A DNA stretch of 64,000 nt from Shimia sp. SK013 (lineage in GTDB: Bacteria; Pseudomonadota; Alphaproteobacteria; Rhodobacterales; Rhodobacteraceae). A model generated the notes under the pieces. The model was given only the letters and a program-made list of their open reading frames with translations, did not search any database and was not told the DNA's origin. Positions 1 to 9,470 of this stretch are shown in pieces. Where the stretch lies: assembly GCF_001292625.1 (NCBI RefSeq), contig NZ_LAJH01000026.1, positions 98,356 to 162,355 of the forward strand. Direction: 5' to 3'. Every line of letters begins with the position of its first letter. Position 1 is the first letter of the stretch. A program made the position numbers and the translations under genes.

Positions 1-618
1 CAGGTTTTTCGCGACAGCGGCATGACACGATTGCCGGTGTATGATGGGACGTTGGACACACCCATCGGGTTTGTTCACCTCAAGGACTTTGCCCTGCGCC
101 ACGGTTTCAACGGCGACGCTGGCAGTTTGAAAATCGATCAGATGTTGCGGCCTTTGCTTTTTGTGCCACCGTCGATGGCGATTGGCGTTTTGCTGGCCAA
201 GATGCAGGCCGAACGGCGCCATATGGCGTTGGTGATTGACGAATATGGCGGCGTGGATGGTCTGGCCACGATTGAAGACCTGATCGAACAGGTGATCGGT
301 GAGATCGAAGACGAGCACGACATTGAAGAGGCCGATTTCTGGGTGCAAGAGCGTCCCGGAAGTTATCTGGCTTTGTCCAAAACCCCACTGGAGGAGTTTG
401 AGGCCGCGATTGGTCGGTCACTGACGTACCACGAAGACGTTGACCGAGAGGAAATCGACACGCTGGGCGGGTTGGTCTTTATGCTGTGTGGCCATGTGCC
501 TGCGCGCGGCGAAGTGGTGGAGCTGCCCGACGGTGTGGCTTTTGAGGTCGTAGACGCCGATCCGCGCCGGATAAAACGCTTGCGGGTGTTGCTGCCGACG
601 GACGCTGCCAATGGCTGA
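1..618 (+). CDS. CorC/HlyC-type CBS-domain protein (5' partial)
   Basis: The reading frame is already open at the left edge, so the N terminus is outside the window and 205 residues remain. The visible start (FRDSGMTRLPVY) is the end of a CBS-pair region. It is followed by the CBS signature GGVDGLATIEDLIEQVIGEI and then a C-terminal transporter-associated (CorC_HlyC) domain with the typical IDTLGG and RGEVVELPDG segments. Members of this family are linked to Mg/Co efflux or to membrane protein homeostasis. The stop codon overlaps the start of lnt by 8 bases, and a corC-lnt pair is a common arrangement in Proteobacteria. The family is clear; the ion or substrate is not. Confidence 0.9.
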   Translation, partial: QVFRDSGMTRLPVYDGTLDTPIGFVHLKDFALRHGFNGDAGSLKIDQMLRPLLFVPPSMAIGVLLAKMQAERRHMALVIDEYGGVDGLATIEDLIEQVIGEIEDEHDIEEADFWVQERPGSYLALSKTPLEEFEAAIGRSLTYHEDVDREEIDTLGGLVFMLCGHVPARGEVVELPDGVAFEVVDADPRRIKRLRVLLPTDAANG

Positions 619-2143
619 CAGCGCTGTGGTGCAGCGCTGGCGGGTGTCGGGCTGGAAGCAGGCTGTGCTATGTGTGGTATTGGGCGCGCTGGGCGCGCTT
701 GGACATCCCCCGTTTGATCTTTGGTTCCTGACTGTCGCCGCGTTTGTTGCGGTGTTTGGACTAGCCTTGCGTTGTGAGAGAAATTTCGACTGGGTCAAAA
801 CCGGTTTCTGGTTCGGGTTCGGCTATTTTGCGGTGGCGCTGCATTGGATCGTTGAGCCGTTTCTGGTCGATGTGGCCCGGCACGGATGGATGGCGCCGTT
901 TGCGTTGGTGATGATGGCGGCGGGTGGTGCGGCGTTTTGGGCTGTGGCGTTTGGCGTCGCGGGATGGCTGCGGCGGGGTCTTGGCGGCGTTGTGGCATTG
1001 GCTGTGGCGATGGCAGCTACTGAATTTCTGCGGGCCTATGTCTTCACGGGATTTCCGTGGGCGATGCCGTCTTATGCCTTGGTCAACCAAATGTTCGGGC
1101 AATTGGCGGCCTTTGGTGGCCCGCATGGGGTGAACCTTTTGCTGTTTCTGTTGGCGGGCGGTCTGGCCTTTGGCGCGGTGCGCCGGTGGCGATGGATCTG
1201 GGGCGTGGCCGGTGCGGTGATGTTGGCGCTGTGGGTGCCTGTGCCGGATCAAGTGCCCGAAGCCAGAGAGCAGACGGATGCCGCTGTGGTGGTGCGGCTG
1301 GTGCAGCCAAATGCATTGCAGCATCTGAAATGGCACCCTGAGCATATTTTAACATTCTTTCAGCGCTCGCTCGCTTTGACGGCTCAAGTGGCCGTCGAAG
1401 CCGATGCGGCGGTGCCGGATCTTGTGGTCTGGCCGGAAACCTCGGTGCCGTGGACCTTGGACAACGCTGAGAATGCGTTGCTTGCGGTGGCGGGCGCGGC
1501 CCGCGGCGCGCCGGTTGTTCTGGGGCTGAACCGGTATGAAGGGGAGAGGATCTTTAACACCGTGGCAGTTGTGTCGCCGGAGGGAGCCGTGACCGATGTC
1601 TATGACAAACATCACCTTGTGCCCTTTGGCGAATACATCCCGTTCGGCGATTTCCTTGGCCGGTTTGGCATACGGGGATTGGCCAGCCAACATGGCGGTG
1701 GTTACTCCGCTGGCGTGGGACCTGACCTGATCGATCTTGGCGCATTGGGCAAGGCCTTGCCGCTGGTTTGCTATGAGGCGGTGTTCCCGCAAGACACCCG
1801 CATCAGGGGCGAGCGTCCTCGTATGATGCTGCATATGACCAACGACGCGTGGTTCGGGAATTTTTCAGGGCCCTACCAACATTTGGCACAAGCGCGGATG
1901 CGGGCAATCGAGACCGGCGTTCCGGTACTGCGGGCGGCCAACACGGGTATCTCAGCAGCCATTGATGCGCAGGGCCGCGTGCTGGCGATGTTGCCGCTGG
2001 GCGAGGCCGGTTTTTTGGATGTCGTCTTGCCGGACCTTGGCCCCGACACACTTTATGCGCGTTGGGGGGATCTGCCTATGGGTGTGTTTCTTGCTTTGCT
2101 GATTGTTGCGGGTGCGGCGGTGCGGCGGCGCGAAACCGATTGA
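611..2143 (+). CDS. lnt: Apolipoprotein N-acyltransferase
   Basis: This inner-membrane enzyme adds the third acyl chain to the N-terminal cysteine of lipoproteins. The 510-residue length fits the family. The first ~200 residues hold about six hydrophobic segments, followed by a periplasmic nitrilase-type domain (about 225-480) and a last membrane helix. The three nitrilase catalytic residues are visible: Glu in WPETSVPW (about 276), Lys in YDKHHLVPFGEY (about 333) and Cys in VCYEAVFP (about 388). The ATG overlaps the stop of the upstream CorC-type gene by 8 bases, which suggests translational coupling. Downstream lies the metK riboswitch, so metK is probably a separate unit. Confidence 0.96.
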   Translation: MADSAVVQRWRVSGWKQAVLCVVLGALGALGHPPFDLWFLTVAAFVAVFGLALRCERNFDWVKTGFWFGFGYFAVALHWIVEPFLVDVARHGWMAPFALVMMAAGGAAFWAVAFGVAGWLRRGLGGVVALAVAMAATEFLRAYVFTGFPWAMPSYALVNQMFGQLAAFGGPHGVNLLLFLLAGGLAFGAVRRWRWIWGVAGAVMLALWVPVPDQVPEAREQTDAAVVVRLVQPNALQHLKWHPEHILTFFQRSLALTAQVAVEADAAVPDLVVWPETSVPWTLDNAENALLAVAGAARGAPVVLGLNRYEGERIFNTVAVVSPEGAVTDVYDKHHLVPFGEYIPFGDFLGRFGIRGLASQHGGGYSAGVGPDLIDLGALGKALPLVCYEAVFPQDTRIRGERPRMMLHMTNDAWFGNFSGPYQHLAQARMRAIETGVPVLRAANTGISAAIDAQGRVLAMLPLGEAGFLDVVLPDLGPDTLYARWGDLPMGVFLALLIVAGAAVRRRETD

Positions 2144-2182
2144 CCCGCCTTCTACTTCCACGTATTTGCTGACTCTGAATTT

Positions 2183-2228
2183 CCGTCACAACGGCTTCCT
2201 GACGTGACGGTTTTAATCCAATGGAGCA
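2183..2228 (+). promoter_or_regulatory. SAM/SAH riboswitch in the metK leader
   Basis: A 7-bp stem (CCGTCAC at 2183-2189 with GTGACGG at 2204-2210) encloses the loop ACGGCTTCCTGA. A short linker is followed by CCAATGGAGCA (2218-2228), whose GGAGC can pair with loop bases GCTTCC to form an H-type pseudoknot. Stem, loop and 3' strand match the SAM/SAH class that Rhodobacterales carry before metK. The GGAG of the pseudoknot is also the ribosome binding site, 10 bases before the metK ATG, so ligand binding would block translation. Confidence 0.9.
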
Positions 2229-2236
2229 CCACCCCC

Positions 2237-3418
2237 ATGGCACGTAAGAACTATACTTTTACTTCCGAGAGCGTCTCGGAAGGCCACCCAGATAAAGTCT
2301 GCGATCGCATCTCGGACGCCGTTTTGGATGCGTTTCTGGCCGAAGAACCCGAGGCGCGTGTGGCCTGTGAGACCTTTGCTACCACGAACCGTGTGGTCAT
2401 AGGCGGGGAAGTGGGGCTGTCGGATCAGGACAAGCTGCACGAATACATGGGGCGGATCGACGAGATCGCACGCGCCTGCATCAAAGACATTGGCTATGAG
2501 CAGGACAAGTTTCACCACGAGACCGTGGAGATCACCAACCTGCTGCACGAGCAATCCGCACATATCGCACAAGGTGTCGACGCCAACGGCGAAAAAGAAG
2601 AAGGCGCGGGTGATCAGGGCATCATGTTTGGTCATGCCACCACCGAAACCGACGCATTGATGCCCGCGCCCATCCAATACTCCCACGCGATCCTGCGCCG
2701 TCTGGCCGAGGTGCGCAAATCGGGGCAGGAGCCGACGCTGGGGCCGGATGCGAAATCGCAACTTTCCGTGATTTATGAGGATGGCAAACCGGTGGGCGTG
2801 AGCTCAATTGTGTTGTCGACGCAGCATTTGGACGAAGCCATGACGAGCGCGGATGTGCGCGCGGTGGTGGAACCTTACATTCGCGAGACCCTGCCGGCGG
2901 GCTGGATCAGCGACGCCACCGAATGGCACGTGAACCCAACCGGCAAGTTTGTAATCGGTGGCCCCGATGGGGACGCGGGTCTGACGGGCCGCAAGATCAT
3001 TGTCGACACCTACGGTGGCGCAGCGCCTCATGGCGGCGGTGCGTTTTCTGGCAAAGATCCTACCAAGGTTGATCGCTCTGCAGCCTACGCGGCGCGTTAT
3101 CTGGCAAAAAACGTGGTGGCGGCCGGTCTGGCGGAACGTTGCACCATTCAGCTGTCTTATGCGATTGGCGTAAGTGAGCCGCTGTCGATCTATTGCGACC
3201 ACTATGGCACGGGCGAGATTGATCCGGCCAAGATCGAAAATGCGATCCGTCAGGTCATGAGCCTGACTCCGCGCGGCATTCGCGAACAGTTGCAGCTTAA
3301 CAAACCAATTTATCAGCGCACGGCAGCCTATGGCCACTTTGGTCGTGCTCCTGAAGCGGACGGCGGTTTCAGCTGGGAACGCACGGATTTGGTTGAAGAG
3401 CTGAAATCCGCGCTGTGA
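2237..3418 (+). CDS. metK: S-adenosylmethionine synthetase
   Basis: MetK makes S-adenosylmethionine from ATP and methionine in the cytoplasm. The 393 residues carry the N-terminal [18 protein letters not shown] motif, the [10 protein letters not shown] motif and the glycine-rich [16 protein letters not shown] motif, all diagnostic. I place the start at the ATG at 2237 (MARKNYTF). A GTG at 2204 is in frame, but it lies inside the riboswitch stem and would give an 11-residue extension absent from the family. Regulation by the upstream SAM/SAH riboswitch would give product feedback. A strong intrinsic terminator follows. Confidence 0.97.
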   Translation: MARKNYTFTSESVSEGHPDKVCDRISDAVLDAFLAEEPEARVACETFATTNRVVIGGEVGLSDQDKLHEYMGRIDEIARACIKDIGYEQDKFHHETVEITNLLHEQSAHIAQGVDANGEKEEGAGDQGIMFGHATTETDALMPAPIQYSHAILRRLAEVRKSGQEPTLGPDAKSQLSVIYEDGKPVGVSSIVLSTQHLDEAMTSADVRAVVEPYIRETLPAGWISDATEWHVNPTGKFVIGGPDGDAGLTGRKIIVDTYGGAAPHGGGAFSGKDPTKVDRSAAYAARYLAKNVVAAGLAERCTIQLSYAIGVSEPLSIYCDHYGTGEIDPAKIENAIRQVMSLTPRGIREQLQLNKPIYQRTAAYGHFGRAPEADGGFSWERTDLVEELKSAL

Positions 3419-3484
3419 GACGAAGGCCAAAAGGTCACTCGAAAGCCGAAAGGTTTGACGGTGTTGTCTTGTCTTGAGATTTCG

Positions 3485-3525
3485 AAAAAAGGCGCTGCCC
3501 GTCCGATGACCGGCAGCGCCTTTTG
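3485..3525 (+). terminator. Intrinsic terminator after metK
   Basis: A perfect 9-bp GC-rich stem, GGCGCTGCC (3491-3499) with GGCAGCGCC (3512-3520), is followed by TTTT and preceded by an A run. It lies 67 bases after the metK stop. Confidence 0.85.
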
Positions 3526-3595
3526 CAATTGATGGGTCTTTGGCCAACACTGGAATGCGGGCCACCAATTCCTGCGTCTTTCCGGCTCCAATCGT

Positions 3596-3856
3596 CTAGT
3601 CGCCGGAATTTGACGTTTCTGCTTTCTTGAACACCACTAGTGTAATGAACAAGCCCGCGATCAGAAGCATGTGTGCAGACGCGGTCAAGCCGAATACGAA
3701 ATAGCTGCCGACCATTAGAGAAAATATGGAACTCCACATCCACGCCAGCATTTGCATCATCAAATGAGCGGTGGACAGAGAATGGTTTTTCAACGGATTT
3801 TTGGTTTCATCCATGACAGACGTCCACGTTGAATTCGTTTTGGCATTATTAAGCAT
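3596..3856 (-). CDS. Small two-helix membrane protein, unknown function
   Basis: This is an 86-residue protein starting MLNNAKTN. The start is chosen because a strong AGGAGG lies 6 bases upstream of the ATG at 3856; the frame runs further upstream but without a comparable site. Residues 1-30 are polar. Two hydrophobic stretches follow (about 36-52, with AWMWSSIFSLMVGSYFVFG, and about 56-72, with LLIAGLFITLVVF), and the tail is short and charged, so a two-pass inner membrane protein is likely. I do not recognise the family. It is transcribed towards the metK terminator and appears to be a single gene. Confidence 0.6.
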   Translation of the reverse strand: MLNNAKTNSTWTSVMDETKNPLKNHSLSTAHLMMQMLAWMWSSIFSLMVGSYFVFGLTASAHMLLIAGLFITLVVFKKAETSNSGD

Positions 3857-4231
3857 TGTTTTCCTCCTGTTACCTCGTGACCCAGACCTCACGTTTGACA
3901 CGTAAGCGATCGCCGCCCCGAGTGTGCTAGACCTCATGAAGGATCAAGGGGCCTTCTTGAGTGGTGGTCTCCAAATTACGCTACGGCGAAGTAAGCGGAC
4001 CATTTTTAGATCTCTTTGCTGCTATCTAGCATCTCAAAAATACCCAAATGGGATTTGCTAAACTCACAAAGCATCGTTGCGAGTTTGTTGTCAGATAGCG
4101 CAATGCGTCATGGGCGGATCCTATGCACTAGCCAGGACAGTTTTGTAACCCGACGGCACTTCCCTTACGAAATCTTTGGTACTGTCGGGAAATTGTGCGA
4201 CGGTCTTCCCCGCGAATAGGGAGGAATATCT
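3857..4231. other. Intergenic region, divergent promoters expected
   Basis: These 375 bases separate the leftward small membrane protein from the rightward BASS transporter. Both promoters must lie here, but I see no convincing -35/-10 pair, operator or RNA structure. The only marked element is the GGGAGG ribosome binding site at about 4219-4224, just before the transporter. Short frames inside show no protein-like composition. Confidence 0.4.
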
Positions 4232-5092
4232 ATGCTCATCGACGTGGCTCTGCCGCTATCACTTGCGTTCATCATGTTTTCACTAGGCTTTGGCCTGACG
4301 TTTGCCGACTTTGGCCGCGTCTTGACCATGCCGAAAGCGGTGCTGACCGGTGTGGTGATGCAAATCGGGGCGGTGCCTTTGGTGGCTTACCTCCTGCTTA
4401 TCGTTTTTGATTTGCCTCCTGCGATGGCCTTTGGCGTTATGATCCTCGCGTTTTGTCCGGGCGGTGTGACCTCTAACATCCTGACCAAGCTGGGCGGAGG
4501 CACTGTGGCGCTTTCGATCACCCTGACGGCGGTCGTGAGCCTTTTGTCGGTGATTACCGTCCCGATTTTGGTTGTATGGGCTGGCGCGACCTTTCTTGGT
4601 GAGGCTGCACCGGAGGTAAACGTGTTGGGCATCGGCATGTCGATGTTTGCGATCACGGCTGTGCCGGTTCTGATCGGCTTGCTGACCCGCTGGGTGGCCA
4701 GCGGTGTGGCTGACAAGATCGAGAAGATCGTCTCAGCGTTGGCGTTGGTGCTGTTCTTGGTCATCGTGGCCGTCGCCTTGGCAACCAACTGGGATCTGTT
4801 CATGGCCAATATCTGGACGCTTGGTCCGGTGCTGATGCTTTTGAATGCTCTGCTATTGGTGCTCGGCGTAGGCGTGGCGCGGCTTTTGGGCCTGTCGGGG
4901 CCGGATGGTTTGTGTATCTCCGTCGAGATGGGCGTGCAGAACGCCACATTGGGCATCACCGTGGCGGGCATGGTTGCACAGGCGTCGGGCATTCCTGAAT
5001 ACGCGGTGCCGGCGGCGCTTTACGGGATTACGATGTATATCGTGACCATTCCGGGCATGTTCATTCTTCGGTTGATTTTCGGAAAAAGCTGA
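4232..5092 (+). CDS. Bile acid:sodium symporter (BASS) family transporter
   Basis: This is a 286-residue, very hydrophobic protein with about nine to ten predicted membrane spans and almost no soluble domain. The LAFCPGGVTSNILTKLGGG segment (about 71-90), with its Pro-Gly-Gly and Asn, and the later SVEMGVQNATLGI segment (about 230-242) correspond to the two sodium-binding crossover regions of BASS transporters. The start has a good GGGAGG site. Family members move organic anions such as keto acids or pantoate together with sodium; the substrate cannot be told from sequence. It may be followed by trmB in the same transcript, 62 bases downstream. Confidence 0.88.
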   Translation: MLIDVALPLSLAFIMFSLGFGLTFADFGRVLTMPKAVLTGVVMQIGAVPLVAYLLLIVFDLPPAMAFGVMILAFCPGGVTSNILTKLGGGTVALSITLTAVVSLLSVITVPILVVWAGATFLGEAAPEVNVLGIGMSMFAITAVPVLIGLLTRWVASGVADKIEKIVSALALVLFLVIVAVALATNWDLFMANIWTLGPVLMLLNALLLVLGVGVARLLGLSGPDGLCISVEMGVQNATLGITVAGMVAQASGIPEYAVPAALYGITMYIVTIPGMFILRLIFGKS

Positions 5093-5154
5093 GCGCATCT
5101 TGACCCGAAGGGCAGGGTGCGGCAAAGGCTCGGGCGATCCAAACGAGAGAGCTC

Positions 5155-5877
5155 ATGTCTGACAATCCGACAGATAGACACCCTTCGGGCGCCCCTTGGC
5201 GCAATTTTTATGGCCGGTTCAAGGGCAAAGGATTGCGGTCAAGCCAAGAGGCGTATCTTGAAGAGGACCTTGCCAAGCTGAGCCCAGGAAAGATTACCTG
5301 GGACAAGAACCCTGACCGAAGCGTCATAGATCTAGAGGCGCTGTTTGGCGACAAAGATATCTGGCTGGAGATCGGGTTTGGCGGTGGTGAGCACATGGTG
5401 CATCAAGCCGTGCAAAATCCGGACGTCGGCATCATTGGGTGCGAGCCCTATATCAACGGCGTTGCAATGCTGTTGGGCAAAATCCGCGAAGCTGGCGCCG
5501 ACAATATCCGCGTGCATCCAGGCGATGTGCGGGACATGTTTGACGTGTTGCCCGACCAAAGCCTGAGCCGTGCGTTTTTGCTGTATCCCGACCCATGGCC
5601 AAAGAAGCGCCACCACCGGCGCCGGTTTGTGACGCCTGATCACCTTGAACCACTGGCGCGCAAGCTGAAGCCCGGTGCGATTTTTCGCGTTGCGACGGAT
5701 ATTCCCGACTATGTGCGTCAGACGCTGGAGCAGGTGCCCAAGCAAGGGTTTGAATGGCTCGCGGAAAGCCCTGAGGATTGGCGCGAGCCATGGGGGGACT
5801 GGATCTCTACACGCTATGAGCAGAAGGCGTTTCGCGAGGGCCGCACGCCGCATTACCTGACGTTTCGCAAGACCTAA
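5155..5877 (+). CDS. trmB: tRNA (guanine-N7)-methyltransferase
   Basis: TrmB methylates G46 of tRNA using S-adenosylmethionine. The 240 residues show the SAM-binding IGFGGGEHMVHQA motif (about 78-90), the acidic GCEPYINGV strand and the highly specific YPDPWPKKRHHRRR motif (about 143-156). The C-terminal TRYEQKAFREGR is also typical. The N-terminal ~50 residues contain the RFKGKGLR basic stretch seen in alphaproteobacterial members. It follows the BASS transporter gene on the same strand and converges with the next gene, whose stop is only a few bases away. Confidence 0.95.
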   Translation: MSDNPTDRHPSGAPWRNFYGRFKGKGLRSSQEAYLEEDLAKLSPGKITWDKNPDRSVIDLEALFGDKDIWLEIGFGGGEHMVHQAVQNPDVGIIGCEPYINGVAMLLGKIREAGADNIRVHPGDVRDMFDVLPDQSLSRAFLLYPDPWPKKRHHRRRFVTPDHLEPLARKLKPGAIFRVATDIPDYVRQTLEQVPKQGFEWLAESPEDWREPWGDWISTRYEQKAFREGRTPHYLTFRKT

Positions 5878-5881
5878 GCCA

Positions 5882-6727
5882 TTAGAGGCGGGACAGCGGC
5901 ACGACTTCGGTATCGTTGAGGCGGGTGAAACGCCGCCCTTTTGCGAACCACGCCACGGCAAAGGCGAGCAGTGCGAGAGCCTCGACATAGAAAGTCAGGT
6001 TCAAGCGGTTCCACCAAAGCAGCGCCGCGTCGCTTAGGAGTGGCGATTTCGCCCCAAGCGTGGCCACACAGAGCAGGATAACCACACCACAGGTTTTATA
6101 AAGGCGGTTGCGGTTGCGTTTGGTCGCAATCAATTCGCCGCCTACTTTGTGCCGTGCGTCAATCACGCGTGCCAGCACGAAGTAGCAGTAGAGCCCAAGG
6201 AAGACGAACACGACCCCCGCGCCATACATATGAAGATGTTCCGCCGACGATGTGACCGCAAAATAGGCTCCGCCGTCGTATGGCGCGACGATGTATCCCG
6301 CAGAGGCATTCTCGGCAGCAGGGCGTGTCATATGGGCAAAGGGACGAGCCGAGAAATCGTTTAGGTGTTCGCAGCCGTCACCAGAAGTCGGGAAGAGCGC
6401 GAGAGCAAAAGCACCGATGCCAGCAAGGCTGGAGCCATATTTCTCGAGCCGGTTTTCTCCGGTGAGCGCGATCATAAAGCCGCCGATAAAGAAAAGAATT
6501 CCGGCAAACATCGTGCCCAAGAACGGATCGTAATAAAAGTGGCTGATGCTGTCGCGCATGCAAACCTTAGGTGCGTGGGCAAGGAGCCAGAGGATAGCGG
6601 GCAGAGCGAGGGCGGCGCAGCCGACGAGAAAGGCGAGGCGTTCTTGCAAAGCCTGTTGTGTCGGAGACAGCGTTTGAGTGGGCGTGAGCAGTTTTTGAAA
6701 CCGGCCGGGTTGGGGGGACGTGTCCAT
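5882..6727 (-). CDS. Multi-pass membrane protein, unknown function
   Basis: This 281-residue protein has about seven hydrophobic segments separated by short loops. Notable loop features are SISHFYYDPF near residue 60, a conserved-looking DGCE cysteine region near residue 115 and an AEHLHMYGAG histidine segment near 165. The start at 6727 is preferred over the GTG three bases upstream because AGGAG lies 8 bases before it. The histidine-rich membrane layout resembles DUF998-like proteins, but I cannot assign a function. It is convergent with trmB and divergent from aroA. Confidence 0.7.
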   Translation of the reverse strand: MDTSPQPGRFQKLLTPTQTLSPTQQALQERLAFLVGCAALALPAILWLLAHAPKVCMRDSISHFYYDPFLGTMFAGILFFIGGFMIALTGENRLEKYGSSLAGIGAFALALFPTSGDGCEHLNDFSARPFAHMTRPAAENASAGYIVAPYDGGAYFAVTSSAEHLHMYGAGVVFVFLGLYCYFVLARVIDARHKVGGELIATKRNRNRLYKTCGVVILLCVATLGAKSPLLSDAALLWWNRLNLTFYVEALALLAFAVAWFAKGRRFTRLNDTEVVPLSRL

Positions 6728-6972
6728 CACATGAGCTCCTTTGAAAATGGCTTGCTAAATGACGCATCTTCGAAATTGGAATTAGTATCTGTGTTTGGAG
6801 GTGGCCTTGCAACTTATTAGTGTTTTTTCGAGCGGAAGATCACCTTGTGGCTTCTTGGGCTGTCTCAAAGATTGTGCAAGCTGACGAAATGCGAAATGCT
6901 GCGTTGCGTCCCATAGACGAAGGCCAATTGTTGCGCTAACAGCGATGTAACAGCAATAAGGATACGCGCCAC

Positions 6973-8319
6973 ATGTCCGGCCACGGCACCCCCATTCCGA
7001 TGACTTCCCGTCCCTGCGGCCCGCTGAAGGGTGAGGCCAATGTGCCTGGTGACAAATCCATCAGCCACCGCAGTTTGATCCTCGGGGCGATGGCGGTCGG
7101 CGAGACCAAGATTTCCGGCCTTTTGGAAGGCGAAGACGTGCTGGATACCGGCAAGGCGATGGCGGCATTCGGGGCAGAGGTGATTAATCACGGCGGCGGC
7201 AATTGGTCGGTGCATGGAGTTGGTGTTGGCGGCTTTGCCGAGCCTGACAACGTGATTGATTGCGGCAATTCCGGTACCGGCGTGCGCTTGATCATGGGCG
7301 CAATGGCGACCTGTGATATCACTGTGACCTTCACCGGCGATGCGAGCCTTAACGGGCGGCCTATGGCGCGGGTGACCGACCCAATTGCGCTGTTTGGCGC
7401 ACAAGCCGTTGGTCGCGTTGGTGGACGTTTGCCCATGACTATTGTGGGTGCGAAAGACCCGACGCCTGTGCGCTATGAGGTGCCGATGCCTTCGGCGCAG
7501 GTGAAATCGGCTGTTTTGCTGGCGGGTTTGAATGCGCCGGGTCAGACAGTTGTAATCGAGAAAGAAGCGACGCGCGATCACACAGAGCGCATGTTGGCGG
7601 GCTTTGGGGCTGAGATTTCTGTTGAGCAAAGCGATGCTGGACGGGTCATCACGCTGACCGGTCAACCTGAATTGAAGCCACAGACAATTGTGGTGCCACG
7701 TGACCCAAGTTCGGCCGCCTTTCCAGTCTGTGCGGCAGTGATCACGCCAGGATCAGACGTGTTGGTGCCCAATATTGGCCTGAATCCCACGCGGGCAGGG
7801 CTGTTCACGACGCTGCGCGAAATGGGCGCGGACCTGACGTATGAAAACGAGCGCGAAGAGGGCGGCGAACCTGTGGCGGATCTGCGCGCGAAGTTTTCGC
7901 CAAACCTTAAGGGGATCGAGGTCGATCCAGCGCGCGCTGCGAGCATGATTGATGAATATCCGGTGCTGTCCGTGGTTGCGTCGTTTGCACAAGGCGAGAC
8001 TGTGATGCGTGGCGTCAAAGAACTTCGGGTCAAGGAAAGCGACCGAATTGACGCCATGGCGACGGGCCTGCGTCTGAACGGTGTCGAGGTCGACGAAGGC
8101 GACGATTGGTGGATTGTCAAAGGCTTGGGTCATGGCAACGTTCCCGGTGGGGCGACCTGCGAGAGCCATTTGGATCACCGCATCGCCATGAGCTTTATGG
8201 TGTTGGGCATGGCCGCGCAAAACCCGGTCAGCTTGGATGATGGCGGCCCGATTGCCACATCCTTCCCGATCTTTGAGCCGCTGATGGCGGGTCTGGGTAC
8301 TGACGTGGTGCGGGGCTAG
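6973..8319 (+). CDS. aroA: 3-phosphoshikimate 1-carboxyvinyltransferase (EPSP synthase, class II)
   Basis: AroA joins PEP to shikimate-3-phosphate in aromatic amino acid synthesis. The 448 residues begin with [10 protein letters not shown] (Lys28), followed by GLLEGEDV, which is the class II pattern typified by the Agrobacterium CP4 enzyme. The substrate loop reads GNSGTGVRL (98-106), and the C-terminal DHRIAMSF motif is intact. Where CP4 has alanine (Ala100), this protein has glycine (Gly101), as in glyphosate-sensitive enzymes. cmk follows 4 bases after the stop, so the two are co-transcribed, a common arrangement. Confidence 0.96.
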   Translation: MSGHGTPIPMTSRPCGPLKGEANVPGDKSISHRSLILGAMAVGETKISGLLEGEDVLDTGKAMAAFGAEVINHGGGNWSVHGVGVGGFAEPDNVIDCGNSGTGVRLIMGAMATCDITVTFTGDASLNGRPMARVTDPIALFGAQAVGRVGGRLPMTIVGAKDPTPVRYEVPMPSAQVKSAVLLAGLNAPGQTVVIEKEATRDHTERMLAGFGAEISVEQSDAGRVITLTGQPELKPQTIVVPRDPSSAAFPVCAAVITPGSDVLVPNIGLNPTRAGLFTTLREMGADLTYENEREEGGEPVADLRAKFSPNLKGIEVDPARAASMIDEYPVLSVVASFAQGETVMRGVKELRVKESDRIDAMATGLRLNGVEVDEGDDWWIVKGLGHGNVPGGATCESHLDHRIAMSFMVLGMAAQNPVSLDDGGPIATSFPIFEPLMAGLGTDVVRG

Positions 8320-8323
8320 GCGG

Positions 8324-8932
8324 ATGGCTTTTACCGTTGCCATTGATGGGCCTGCAGCGGCTGGCAAAGGCACGATTTCCAAGGCTGTGGCTGCGCATTT
8401 CGGCTTTGCGCATTTGGACACCGGGCTGCTGTATCGCGCGGTTGGGGCCAAGACGCTGGATGGAACCGATCCGATCGCGGCGGCGCAGGCCTTGGTCGCT
8501 GAGGATCTCGGGGCGCAGGATTTGCGCACGCCAGACGTGGCGCAGGCCGCGAGCCGCGTGGCGGTGATCGGCGAGGTGCGCGCTGCGCTTGTGGATTTTC
8601 AATGCGCGTTTGCGCGGCGCTCCGGTGGCGCGGTTCTGGATGGTCGCGATATTGGCACTGTGATTTGCCCCAATGCCGAGGCCAAGCTGTTTGTGACGGC
8701 GAGCGCAGAAGTGCGCGCCGAGCGGCGGCATCAGGAGTTGGTAGGCAAAGGCACGCAGATCTCGTTTGAAACTGTGTTGGCGGACGTGAAAGAGCGTGAC
8801 GCGCGCGACCGAAACCGCGCCGAGGCACCGATGGTTGCAGCCAAAGACGCGACGGTGATTGATACCACGGCGCTGTCGATCGAGGCCGCGATTGCGGCAG
8901 CGATAACGGCGATCGAGGTCATGCGCAGTTGA
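8324..8932 (+). CDS. cmk: Cytidylate kinase
   Basis: Cmk phosphorylates CMP and dCMP. The 202 residues start with the P-loop [18 protein letters not shown] and continue with the CMP-binding [11 protein letters not shown]. The later LDGRDIGTV segment and the DRNRAEAPM lid region are typical. The gene lies 4 bases after aroA and forms the aroA-cmk pair usually followed by rpsA in alphaproteobacteria; here rpsA is 4.4 kb downstream with unrelated genes between. The 3' end is convergent with the HxlR gene, 4 bases away. Confidence 0.95.
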   Translation: MAFTVAIDGPAAAGKGTISKAVAAHFGFAHLDTGLLYRAVGAKTLDGTDPIAAAQALVAEDLGAQDLRTPDVAQAASRVAVIGEVRAALVDFQCAFARRSGGAVLDGRDIGTVICPNAEAKLFVTASAEVRAERRHQELVGKGTQISFETVLADVKERDARDRNRAEAPMVAAKDATVIDTTALSIEAAIAAAITAIEVMRS

Positions 8933-8936
8933 AACT

Positions 8937-9326
8937 CTAAGCTGACTTTTTGTCGGGGTTTTGCTGATCGTAAACTTCGCGGGATGTGTCGATATTGGGC
9001 AGGTTTTCGAGGGCCCAGAGGCCAAGCGCTTGCACCGGTTCGCGGAAAGATTTGCCTAGATCTGTCAGGGAATACTCGACCTTGGGCGGGATCGTTGGAT
9101 GGTATTCACGGTGCACCAAGCCATCACGTTCCAGTTCACGCAAGGTCAGCGACAACATGCGCTGTGAAATTCCCAGATGCCGTTTCAGTTCGTTAAACCT
9201 AAGCGTGCCATATTCCGCCAGCGATATAACGATCAGAACCGACCAACGGTCGCCGACCCGTCCCAAAACCTCATTGATGCGCGAACACTGAGGGCAGTTG
9301 CCGGCTTTGGCGGTGTCCTTGGGCAT
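8937..9326 (-). CDS. HxlR-family transcriptional regulator
   Basis: This is a 129-residue winged-helix regulator. The N-terminal CPQCSRINEVLGRVGDRWSV, the FNELKRHLGISQRMLSLTLRELERDGLV recognition region (about 45-72) and the wing VEYSLTDLGKS are diagnostic of HxlR/MarR-like redox or aldehyde-sensing regulators. The cysteine near the N terminus (CPQC) is common in thiol-sensing members such as HypR/YodB. It is divergent from a nitroreductase gene, the classic partner, so it probably represses that gene in response to electrophiles or quinones. Confidence 0.9.
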   Translation of the reverse strand: MPKDTAKAGNCPQCSRINEVLGRVGDRWSVLIVISLAEYGTLRFNELKRHLGISQRMLSLTLRELERDGLVHREYHPTIPPKVEYSLTDLGKSFREPVQALGLWALENLPNIDTSREVYDQQNPDKKSA

Positions 9327-9470
9327 GGGCAGTTCCCTTCGTGTGACTAGGTTTAAGTGATGTGCCTTCTTGCGGCGCTTTCTGGTTCCTCATATATCGC
9401 CGGTTACATAAATATACCACCCCGAAACGCGACTCATGGGGAGTGCGGCGGCGGATAAGGAAAGACGAAG

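Noticed and set aside
2204..2236. GTG start for metK 11 codons upstream
   Set aside because: It lies inside the riboswitch stem and upstream of the only ribosome binding site.
9398..9417. Imperfect palindrome GGTTACATAAATATACC before the nitroreductase gene as HxlR operator
   Set aside because: Only the outer three base pairs and a few inner ones match, so the symmetry is too weak to call an operator.
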